Part shown: positions 1 to 10,600 of the stretch, piece by piece
Position numbering within the stretch: position 1 is the first letter of the stretch
Layout of the letters: each line of letters opens with the position of its first letter
Assembly (NCBI RefSeq): GCF_963576615.1
Contig: NC_088708.1
Span: 4,774,001-4,838,000 of the forward strand
DNA from: Watersipora subatra
Lineage: Eukaryota > Bryozoa > Gymnolaemata > Cheilostomatida > Watersiporidae
Length of the DNA stretch: 64,000 nt
Direction: 5' to 3'
Program-made: the position numbers and the translations under genes
Notes under the pieces: model-generated
Databases searched by the model: none
Told to the model about the DNA's origin: nothing
What the model saw: the letters and a program-made list of their open reading frames with translations, nothing else

Positions 1-2189
1 TAAAGCAATCAACTACAAGTTAGTTCAAAGTTGTAAGACAGAATGATACACGATGAATGGAGAGCATAAACTTATGACTAAGGCACATCTATTCTCAGCA
101 TGACGGCAGCAGTAACTCGGCAGCAGTAACTCCTGTCATCCCAAACACCAGCAGTTAGTAACCAACTAACAATGAGGCTTCTGCAACCAATAGTAGATGT
201 TGGTAGCTGCCGAGTTTCTGACCTGCTTACCCTTTGCCAGTTAGGCATACAGATGCGATGCGTATTGCACTAAAACTATCTAAACCAGGTAGGCACACCA
301 GCATGTAATATACTTTATTTATTTCAACCCGCTAGGCATAACCGTATACCCGGCATAACCGTATACCCGGCATAACCGTATACCCGTACGTGTTGTACTC
401 TATCTATCCAGGCCAGGTAAATTTTTGGTTTGCTAATTGCTGCCAGCTAATCATCCTAGCCTAAAAAACTTGAGGCATCTAGCTTCATTACCGCATATTG
501 TTAGCGATGCCAGTCTTCAACAGTCTTTGAAGACGCAAAGCCATTGGTCATTGGGGAAAAACTGAAAGAGTCAAAAACCAATAATCAACTCATTCAAACA
601 AAGCAGATCTAGCAAAGCATTATGCATCAGTGATCACAAAATCAATATTGCTTAGCTGGGAAGGGAGTCTACACTACTAGACAAAGCTTTAATCCACCTG
701 CATTCCGAGTAATTCTAGATGATTCATTTCATTGTTAGGGATCTGATACACACTGATTTTAAGCGTTTAGTATTTTATTGACCCTTCCCAGAGCTGGCAA
801 TTGATAACAGAACTGTCAGCTATCTGCAGCTATCTGCAGATGAACAGTTACACTCGTAGGTATAGAAAGGTGCTTCCATATGCTAGTGAAATCCTAAGAG
901 AAAACTTCTAACATGGCTGCTTACAATGGTCAACATTAGAGGACTTTGATGGGCCAATAAGGCATCAGCTTTTACATTCCTATCGACTAGAGCAACTAAT
1001 GGCCTGTAACAATTAATTAGCAACTACTGCCCAACCACAACAAACTTGAAAACAATTATAGTGACACTCGGAGAGACCAAGAACCAGGCACAAAAGATCA
1101 AACAGCCCTAACTGTGAGTCAACAAAAAATGTTCAAACAGAGCAGAAGATTTGGCTACATCCCACATATAATTTGATATAAATGTAGAATGATCATATCA
1201 GTACACAATAGTACCAACATCTGAGATCAGCTCCACTATTTGAAGCATGAATAGCAAACTTGAAAACTGAGGTAATTATCCTTCTCTCGATTGCTAGTTG
1301 AATGGAGGAAGTAAACAAGTAAGGCAGACTGACACTACCATGGAATGCATTACGTAACCCATATATTATATAATCTGTTTGAAGATCACACGATCATAAA
1401 ATAGAATGGAACTACTATCTGTCTAGAGTGATGATCAGTATTAACCAAAATCGTAACACTTTTTTACTGACTCTTTCATATAACTAGTAGGCCTATGCTT
1501 ACTAGTTGTTCACATTACTAAATAAATTAAAATTTTAGAATTGATAAAACTAAAACACATGAAACTAAACCACTTTTTAGTGATAAGATTCAGAACGCAT
1601 TGTTTAAAAATGAAAACATATAATAATTAGCATGAAACTAGGACATAAAATAATTACTAAGTAATGCTGAGTAAAATATTATATGAGTAATAAAATAATA
1701 ACTATTGACCAAGGGTTAGTAAGCTAGAAAAGATTACTCTCATGAAGCTGTACATTACCATAATAGACATCACTCAACAGAATATAAAATGCTTTTAATA
1801 ACAAATTATACATAAAAGTAGATTATTAAGCACACTTAATTACATACAACTGCTACTAGCTACTTGCCATAATCATGTTCAATACAGATCAATTACAATA
1901 ACTAAAAAGATCACATTTTGGAAAAGTCAAGTACTACTTACAAACTGGTAGCGTTGAAAGTAAGTAGTGGAAAAAAACGGCTGACAAAACATACTCATTA
2001 GGCCTACGTGACTGTAATCAGAAAAGTAACTTCATAGTAGGCGTCTTGTTCAGCCTCCAGCTAAACCGATGCTTGCCTCGTACCCGAATATTAATAAGCT
2101 TTATCTTGCTCGCTGATATTACATAACATTTTACAAAGTAAACACAAACAATGAGTCTCACTCCGAATAATTATGGGTTAATTACTTAC
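1..2189. other. Non-coding AT-rich region
   Basis: No supported gene or structured RNA. Possibly the first intron of a leftward gene. The only regular feature is a small three-copy tandem repeat at 338-388. Confidence 0.4.
338..388. repeat. 18-bp tandem repeat, about 3 copies
   Basis: Unit gcataaccgtatacccg repeated about three times with almost no change. Confidence 0.8.
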
Positions 2190-2231
2190 TATCCTTCCTG
2201 TCGCTCCACGCATAGGAACATCATCTGGCAT
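2190..2231 (-). CDS. Possible first coding exon of a leftward gene (MPDDVPMRGATGRI)
   Basis: On the minus strand an ATG at 2231-2229 opens 14 codons reading MPDDVPMRGATGRI and running into a consensus donor (ATA/GTAAGT). I do not recognise the protein, and no second exon could be found between 1 and 2189, so the rest would lie in an intron or off the left edge. The start context is weak. The support is the donor plus the E-box just upstream; a chance 42-bp open frame is possible. Confidence 0.3.
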
Positions 2232-2254
2232 CTATCCTATTCTACTAGACTACA

Positions 2255-2264
2255 GTCACGTGAC
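2255..2264. promoter_or_regulatory. Palindromic E-box GTCACGTGAC (CLEAR/USF type)
   Basis: A perfect 10-bp palindrome identical to the CLEAR consensus bound by TFEB/MITF/USF bHLH-zip factors in vertebrates. It lies 24 bp upstream of the ATG of the possible minus-strand exon at 2190-2231, in one of the less AT-rich patches of the left end. Confidence 0.35.
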
Positions 2265-2499
2265 CTTGGTAGCCTTGTATAATTATGTGAAGGAAGCGGG
2301 ATGCGTCACCTATCGTTACGTCCGAAGCCCGAGCAATATCACCCCATCGCTATTAATCGTAAGTTGACAACTCCAATCTTTGTGTACGAAGGTGCTCAAC
2401 AGTTCAGCGCTGGCACGATGCTGGATCGTACAAAACACCGTCAAAGAAAATATGTTTGTTGCTATTTAGTGTGCTTCAGAGTTATCAAATATCTTAGTT

Positions 2500-3600
2500 A
2501 AAATTATTAACATAAATAAGTTTTCTTTGACATTTTTTTCACTCATTTTGCCAGCATTCCACACAGCTCACACAATGTACAGTTGATTAGACATGTTTCA
2601 TTATTATATTAGCTTGTGAATTTTGTAATTAACAGCCAACAATTTTTTGTTGGTACTTGTAGAATATTATGTGAATGCCTGAGGCTTTCTTGTGATTAAC
2701 TGGCTTGCATGGAAAGCCAGGGACAGGGTAACAGTACTTACTATATATGGGACAGGGAATCAGAGTTTAGGCAGAAGCCTAGTAAAGGAGAGCAGAATGT
2801 GTTAACTAGGCTACTGAGTTGCCGTGTTGCTGCGCGTTTCCTTTTTTAAACATTCAGCGTGTGGTAGTTTGGGCAGACAGAACTATTGTGTAGCACTGAA
2901 AGCTGCTAGGCAGTTATTGGCTTGAGCACAAGTGCTGGATGTAGGAACTGTTGCATTTGTGTGAAATTGGTTGTAGCTATAGTGATTCGGATATGTAAAG
3001 CCGTGGTAGTGAAAGTTGATGCAAAAGAGAGGTTTGTGTGTCATCAGTGCAGCTTGGTGCTGCGTAACACAACTTTTTGCCGTTTTGCTCGCAGTAGCAT
3101 AAGCTCATTATTGCATTGTATTGGTAGATTTTGTTATGCTAAGCGGGCAGTGCAAGCAAATACCCAGTTTTTTGTATTTGTAATCTGATGAGAAGAAAGA
3201 CCGCATCCATGAAACAAACAGAAGCGGAAAGTAAGTACAAACTATTCTTTAAAATACCGGTAATTGTGGATTTAGTTCCATATTTGTGTTGAGCACTCTT
3301 TGTTAGCCTTGCTTAAAAGTGCTGGCATGTAAGAACATCAGTACATGTAATTCTGATAGTCATTGGAACATATTGGGTGCAATAACACCTGCGCACCAAA
3401 TTTGGCTTGCCCAAATACTGGCAGCAATTAACACAAGTGAATTGCAGAAAAGCGGTTATTGTGAACGGCTAAAAAAGATTTGGAAAGAGACTTTAAAAAA
3501 GTCTCTTTCTCTCCATATGTAAAAGTTGAACTTTACTCTATAAATTAAACATTTTATTACTAATAGTTTCATGTGGTATAATAAGTATCACACTCTTCAG
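2500..3600. other. Intergenic, no gene supported
   Basis: Two short open frames (2922-3188 and 3319-3522) have no recognisable domain, no splice partners and ordinary AT-rich composition; I treat them as chance. Confidence 0.4.
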
Positions 3601-3611
3601 ATAAAATGAAT

Positions 3612-3953
3612 ATGAATATATGAATATATATATATATATGTATACACACATATATATAAATATATATATTTGCATGCGCACGTGTGTGTGTATATATATA
3701 CACAACATGCATATACATATATATATGATACATATATATATGATACATATATATATATATGTATCATATATATATGATCCTTGTGTATCCATCAACATAT
3801 GTATTATATATGTCCGTATACAGACACACGACGGACTTTGAAAAATATATATAGATATAAGATATATAAAATACATATGATACATATATATGTATTTTAT
3901 ATATCTTATATCTATATATATTTTTTAAAGTCCCAAAGTCCGTCGTGTGTCCG
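3612..3953. repeat. AT-rich microsatellite with a large palindrome
   Basis: TA/TG-rich simple repeat. Within it, 3825-3949 is an interrupted palindrome: cacacgacggactttg at 3825-3840 and its exact reverse complement at 3934-3949, with mirrored AT-rich sequence between them. The right arm runs into the tRNA-like repeat that follows. Confidence 0.75.
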
Positions 3954-3983
3954 TGTTTTCGTCGGAAATCCGGCTATAATGTA

Positions 3984-4370
3984 GATCTTAAAATCTTGGA
4001 ATAAATATTCCGTACCGAAGAGGACTTAATCTTGGACCAAGCCATTCACCAGTCTGACGCCTTGACCACAAGACTACGGAAGTCGAATCGCTAGACTGCC
4101 AATATAATTCATTATATCAGAGCAAAACCTAACTGCTTCGCGTGTGACGCGGGTCATAGCATAACGTCACGAGAAGTTGTTCACTCACATTATTAAACTT
4201 GTTAATAGCAAGACTCTCACTAATTCTCATTGTTTATAAGACAAAAAACTTTTCTCATGATATGTAGTTTGAAAGTTAGAATGGCAAATTTTGTAATATG
4301 TTAAATACAAATCAATTTTCTGTCCAAATACTCTTCTATTACACGGGCAACGCCGGGTGGCACAGCTAGT
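3984..4370 (-). repeat. tRNA-like SINE-type repeat, copy 1
   Basis: In minus orientation it begins actagctgtgccacccggcg and contains a segment resembling a tRNA A box region (gtctgacgcc / gactggtg). It shares both ends with the copies at 10215, 29389 and 32514, but carries a different middle: 4246-4320 matches sequence inside the 53.35-kb element (aatatgtagtttgaaagtta type), so it is a mosaic. Confidence 0.6.
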
Positions 4371-4391
4371 ATACGTACATATGAGTGTATA

Positions 4392-5162
4392 CAAGGTGTC
4401 CGTAAATTCCTGATACAACTGGAAAAATTTATTACCAAGCTAGTTGTTGAGATATGTTAACCAGACTTGTTTTAATTTTGTCAGTGATTTGTAAAGTCTT
4501 TTTATTGAGGGGAAATTCCCTTTTCCCCCTGCAGTTTTGATTTCAGACAGTTGAAATTACAGTCATTCCAGTAAGAGAAGGCAAACTGGATAGGTTAGGA
4601 TAGATACTCTTCAACAGAAGGCGCAATGTGTATCCTGGTTCATTGAGACAAAGTGAGATGTGCAGTCTCAGCGAAACTACAGAACTAGGTGCGGGAGAGA
4701 TCCACCCTCATGTTCTTCAATTTGTAGATGGCACAAAACTTTTATGGAGACCGGGATGGTGTTCGATAAACAGAAGAGTAGATGACCAAGAACTTCGGAG
4801 GGCAATAATAAGGCAAACCTTTTATCGGTCTCCTAGGAAATCCAGTCGAGCTGGTGCCAGACAGTTGGAAATGCCACGTTCGACAGTACACAAGGTCGTA
4901 CATAAAAACTTATGGCTGCACGCTAACAAAGCGCACTATTGCAATTTGCAAAAGTGTAACTAATGTGAGAGGTGTATTAGGGGTGTATGTATGCTGCCTA
5001 TGTATGGGTGTGTGTATGCTGCCTATGTAGGGGTGTATTAGATCATGTAAAAAAAACTTAACAAATCACTTTATAGAAATAAAACAAATCTGGTTAACAT
5101 ATTTCACCAACTGGCTTAGTAATAAAATTTTCAAGTTGTATTAGGACTTTACAGACACCCTG
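4392..5162 (+). mobile_element. Internally deleted mariner/Tc1-type DNA transposon
   Basis: Terminal inverted repeats of about 85 bp: left begins CAAGGTGTCCGTAAATTCCT, right (complemented) CAGGGTGTCTGTAAAGTCCT. Both continue through ...ATATGTTAACCAGA...TTGTTTT, and TA flanks both ends. The middle, 4628-4963, encodes 111 residues including RSPRKSSRAGARQLEMPRST and VHKVVHKNLWLHANK, a helix-turn-helix DNA-binding pattern common in mariner/Tc1-like transposases of invertebrates. The catalytic domain is absent, so this is a 771-bp deletion derivative that could only move in trans. Confidence 0.75.
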
Positions 5163-5565
5163 TGTATAGATGTACGCATGTATGTATGTACGCGTGTATG
5201 TATCTACATATGTATGTACGTATGCATATATGTACAAACGTACGTACGCACGCATGTTTGTATGTACGCATGCATGTGTCTACGCATGTATGTACGTATG
5301 CATATATGTACGTACGCACGCATGTATGTATGTACCCATGTATGTACATACGCATGTATGTACATACATACATGCTGTTGTATGTATGTACGTACATACA
5401 TATGTAGGTATGTACATAAATACATATGTACATACATACGTATGTGCATGTATGTACGTATGCACATATGTACGCACGCATGTATATATGGGCATATGTA
5501 TGCACGTGCATATATAGGTACATGTATGAATGTACATACCTACATATATACGCATGCATGCAGAT
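5163..5565. repeat. (GTAC/GTAT)n tetranucleotide array
   Basis: Imperfect tgtatgtacgcatgtatg array abutting the right end of the mariner-type element. Long open frames occur in several frames on both strands, as expected for a stop-poor simple repeat; they are not genes. Confidence 0.9.
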
Positions 5566-7408
5566 ACGTAAGAGCTCTTTATATTTATACTATAAAAAAT
5601 GAAGAGTACTTATCTGTCAGTCAGTATATAGTTAATAAATAGTTTGCATATCCTCTTGATATGATAAGCTGATGTTTTTAATAATAGACCAATAATTAAT
5701 TATCAAGATATTTATTAGATTGCCTTCATGTCTATGTCTATGCTCAGAGTGAGTCAAGTTAACCACCTCACGTGTTCAGCAACTGAGCACTCACAAAGTT
5801 TGAAGCCAGTAGGGTGGCAATGGTCTAGCTGAAGGAGCTTGACCGCCATCTTTAATGGCTTTTCACAATTGCTTGACCTTGCATAGTCTTAAAGGCGATT
5901 TTAATTTTATCAAAATTTAGTTGACAAGCAAGTGCTTTGTTGCGACGAAATCTCTGCAGCTTGTGCAGTATTTTAGAAAAGAACGCTATAATCGAGGATT
6001 GAATATCAACACGCATAATATCCAGTCATTTTGCTTTTTCTTACATTGTACAGTTTCTTGATTTTATGTGTTTCACCTAAAGCAGACACACCCGATTGGC
6101 TTGTTTGCACAAATGCATGTTACGCTGGAATTCAACTGTCGCAAAGACAGGCATGAATTAGTAACTTTGGCTGAGTTTTAAAATATTAACTGCCAATAGC
6201 AAATCAAATGGTAAACCGAACCGCAAATGGCTCCAACTGCATTAGCATCTATTATAGTCTGCAAACTATCAGTGCTGTTTTGGACCCTCTGCGGCAGAAA
6301 AATTGTTAGGAGCAAATCGTGTGTTGCTTTCTAGTGATTCAAAATTTTTAGTACATATATCAGCTCTATCATAGAACTACTCTGTTTTTCCCAGTTATAA
6401 CCAGTCTCTAAATATAAATGAACATGACCAACTTTGACTTCCGTTGCCGTATGCATTTCTATTAGCTGATGCTAACTGATGTGCACATGAAATTTTATAA
6501 AAAAACTTTTACATCTCTCAAACCAACTTTCTTTTACCTAAACTGGCAGATTTTCCTAAGAAATTGTTTGCTATAATAAGATAGGTATAAATCTTTGTTT
6601 TTAAAAACTCGGACTGAACAAGGTAGATAAGCAAATTCTTGCAATAAAATGTAATCACTAAAGCTGATAATCAAAAAGGAAAGCCTTGCGCTAGAGTGTG
6701 CTGTGAAGAAACAATAGATACCTGAGTTCTTCAAGGTTTTGTATATATGTCAATCAACCAACCAATCAACAAGCACCATTCATAAAAGATGCGCTTAAAG
6801 GAAGTGAGAGATGGACCAATATTGACTTTGATACTACTACGTTAAAAGTACATTTTAACCATATGAAAATATTTAACATAAATTAATATTGTAGTTTCTA
6901 TTTTTATCCTTTAAGCACTAAGTTAAAGAAGAATGTTATGCTGAGGAACCTATATATAGAAAAATGATAGCTAAACTCCATAAAAACAACATCTTCTGTT
7001 ATTTATAATAAATAAATTATAACATAAATAATGTTAAAAATAAAACTGCACCATTAAAATACTATCTGAAAGTAGATTTGTAACGACTAGTAAAAAACAA
7101 GATTTATGAGACGAGAGCTTATCAACTCTCTACATAGACAAGAACTGCTTAAGAGTGTCTCCTACTCAACTATCTAAAGTTCCTCTGGTCAGTATAGATA
7201 CAAGAAGAAGTGGAAGGAACTGGAGGAATTGTGCACCCTTGGGGCCATCTGTACAGCGCTATGTACACTATCTACAACCATCTCTTGCCACCATCGTCAT
7301 ACCAGCCTATATAGCAGAAATATAATGAAATTAATAAAAGCCTTCTCCAACTGAAAGTAAGCCACAATCAGCACCCCTAGAAATCCTTATTGAATGAGAG
7401 ACGACTAG
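5566..7408. other. Intergenic region downstream of the collagen gene
   Basis: AT-rich, no supported coding sequence. May contain the collagen 3' UTR near its right edge. A few short open frames show no domain. Confidence 0.4.
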
Positions 7409-7660
7409 CTATGAATGCTTTATGTAAATATGTAAACTCGCAGAATTATATTGAGTGATACATCTACAAGCCCTATGGTTAAATATGATACTACCTGCGT
7501 GAATTGGTACAACTGCTTTAGAGACAAAGTTGTAAACACCAAAATCACACTTTGGTTTTGGCATACCTTTGGAACCGGTATGGCGAATTGGTCTGCCACA
7601 GTTTGGCAACGGAAGACCATCTTGTCCAATTGGACAAGGGGCATCAAATCCAGGAATTCC
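7409..7660 (-). CDS. Alternative collagen last exon B (long C terminus)
   Basis: Starts in phase 0 after acceptor cttatag/GGAATTCC. It encodes [21 protein letters not shown], then about 60 further residues ([17 protein letters not shown]...) to a TAG at 7409. The [10 protein letters not shown] core is the MACIT signature; vertebrate members end only a few residues after it, so the tail here is an extension. A weaker donor (CACGCAG/GTAGTA) lies inside the tail, so the coding end could instead be in a later exon that I did not find. No obvious polyadenylation signal was seen close by. Confidence 0.65.
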   Translation of the reverse strand, partial: GIPGFDAPCPIGQDGLPLPNCGRPIRHTGSKGMPKPKCDFGVYNFVSKAVVPIHAGSIIFNHRACRCITQYNSASLHIYIKHS

Positions 7661-10600
7661 CTATAAGGTAGGCACTCGCATGCAATGAACAAATATAGAA
7701 CAGTAGGTTGTTAATGGGTTAGTTTGCTATATAACTGATCACATTATTGCAGGTACAGCTCCATAGACTACCTATAATGTATTTAGCAGATGCCACGTTA
7801 GGTGATATCTTGAAATCGTACAGTATTAGAGTTGTACACTTTTAGCCAAGAGGACAGATAACCCTTGCAGAACTATTTTGGACCAAGTTTATGGTTTTAG
7901 TTGCAAAAATATGTATAATTGTTCGCAAATTTTCTACCAAAGGTTTGTTAGGACCATGTTTGAACTATTCTACAAAATAAATAAACATCCAAGTCATGCT
8001 TATTTAAACTTATACCATGTTTATTTTTATCTTCTTCCTTTGGTTGAATCGAACAAGAATAACACTTGAATGCCCCATAAGAATATATTAAAGCCTCACC
8101 ATACCAAACAAAAACATATTTCATAATTTTTTACAAGTTGTGATTGAGCATAAATCAGTTGTTCAATAGAATAATGTGAAGCTTAAGTACGCTGGTACAG
8201 CGAACTGTACTTACGGTTTTCGCAACAAAAATGGCCAAAAGATTAATCAGTGAGTTAAGTTTGTGCTGAAAAAAAGTTAGCCCAAAGTACTTTCTGATTT
8301 TTATGCTAGAGTAGTAACTATACTCACACGCGACTCTCTCTTATGGTCAAGCGTTTTAGAATAAATGGCTAAGGTCTTATGAATTCAGAAGCAAAGCTGG
8401 CATGCAAAACTCTAATGATTAGTAGCGCTATATTATAGTAGAAGCGGAGAAGCAATCAGTAACATGCCAGCAATTGATAATAATCGTATGCCTATGCATC
8501 ACACTTCCTTACCTACACTCAGCACGCCGGCAGCCCATCAGGCCCGAGCGGGCATGGAAAGGCATCTAGCCCTGGGATTCCCTAGTTAATAAACAATGGA
8601 ATAAACTTTACTTTGGCTAGCAGTTCACAGACGACTCTTTATTACTATTTATGTTATATTATTATTCTAAATAACTATGCATACTATTATTACCTCATCG
8701 CCCTTACTTCCTTTGAGCCCGTGCCGCCCTCTCTTGCCCCTCTCACCCTATATAAACAGAAAGAATATCAGTATCGATAAACAAGAATATTGTGGTCAGT
8801 CAGCAGACATGAAGCTGTAATTTTAGCTGTAATTCAAGGTCAAGTAAGTCAAGTAAGTTCATGAATGAATCTGAAATGCTGTTATTCATAAAATATACAG
8901 TACTTGAGAATCAGCAACTAGGTACTCTACTTTTAACAACATTCTATGAGTGTATTATCATGCTTATGTAATACAGAGCGCAGCTATGCTAACCTACCTG
9001 AGGTCCAGGTTGGCCATCGACACCCGGGGGTCCTGGCTCACCAGGCTCTCCATTGTCTCCTCGTTCACCCTTCATGCCAGGTATACCTCGTTCTCCGGAA
9101 GCACCAGCAACACCTGGGTGTCCCTTTAATGTTGTTTTGTAATTATATATAAAATACACAATACTTACTAACTTATCAAAATGGCAATGCCACAATTTCT
9201 ATTTTAGTCCACTACTATACAAATGTTTGACTTTCCTAGCTCTCCAATGTTAAAGGTTGACTTGCAACAAAATTCACATTACAGTTATTTGATATCAAAA
9301 GATTCACCATGTCTTACTCTGCTGTGTTGTAGGTGCCAAGTATGTGGAAATGGGATTACAAGCTCTTAAAAGCTCAAAAACGAAAAGCCGCCATGGATTG
9401 AAATCAGTTTATTTCTTTGACGTAGTCATTACGTTTGGTTATTGTTTTGTCACATGATGTTCTCACGTGAATTAAAAGGCCAATAAAAAGCTCAATATAA
9501 AACTTATCGTAGCATTAGTTTATGACAAACACTTCAGGTTTTACCGAAGACCCCGTATCAAATATAGATGTTCGCTACTTTACAGTTTTGTTTTGGCTTG
9601 GTCTAATCGTCTAGTCGTAATTTGATCATGTGACCAATACTTCGCAAATAATTTTTGCAGCATTTTTGAGTATCACAGGTGACCAACAGGCTCGTCATGT
9701 TTTTTCAGACAATGACATGTACTCCTTCTAGCTCAGGTTAAAAAATTAAACAAATTTTTACGGTAAGTTATAAGATATCAGTGCTGAAAGTGACAGCATT
9801 ACAATGACAATAAAACAGACGCGTAAGAACAATAGACATGGTTTTATTGAATGCGTGAAGTATATTTGTGAAAATATTTCGACGAATGAGGTTGCGTGAA
9901 AGTGTAAACATAAGCCATTTTGTACAACTACGTCCCATTTGAGCCGCTTTGGAAAGAGATTCTAATCTACGGCAGTCTCGCGATGGCAGCGATTAACTGT
10001 TCGTTTTTGAGCTTTTAAGAGCTTGTAATCACATTCCCACATATTTTGCACCTACAACACAACAGAGTAAGACATGGTGAATCTTTTAATACCAAATAAC
10101 TGTAATGTGAATTTTGTTGCATGTCAACCTTTAATTTTGGAGCTGATGACTGGTAGTGAATTGTAGTGTAATACAAATACCAACATGCAATATATGATAA
10201 ATGTATACATACATACTAACTGTGCTACCGGGCGTTGCCCGGGTAATAAAAATCAGCTTATAAACAGTGAGAAGTAATGAGAGTTGCTTGCCACTTGCTA
10301 TTAGCCTGGCGCATTGCCTGGAAAGTTTGAGTAAGCTTACTAATGAGAGCTATTCGCCTCAGCTGCGTTATGCAATCACCCTGCGCAGTACGCAAAGCCG
10401 TTGGGTATTTGCTCCCATATAGGGACATATATCGGCTAGCTAGCAAATAAATCTCTGTAGCCTAATTGGTACGGCGTCGGACTGGTGAATGGGAGGGTTT
10501 GAGTTCAAATATTCTTCCGAACGGATTATTTATTTCAAGATTATAATAGCTAACCGCAAAGCAGACAGACACGTTTACTTTGAGAATTTATAAAAGATAT

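Noticed and set aside
3187-3220. CTGATGAG followed by GAAAC, a hammerhead-like word pair
   Set aside because: The sequence between cannot form stem II, and no GTC or stem III is present.
5149-5642. Long overlapping open frames on both strands (Tyr/His/Met/Cys-rich)
   Set aside because: Translation of the GTAC/GTAT simple repeat; open in many frames at once, no domain.
10450-10520. tRNA gene candidate (A-box and B-box like)
   Set aside because: No acceptor stem or anticodon arm pairing; repeated within a larger repeat family.
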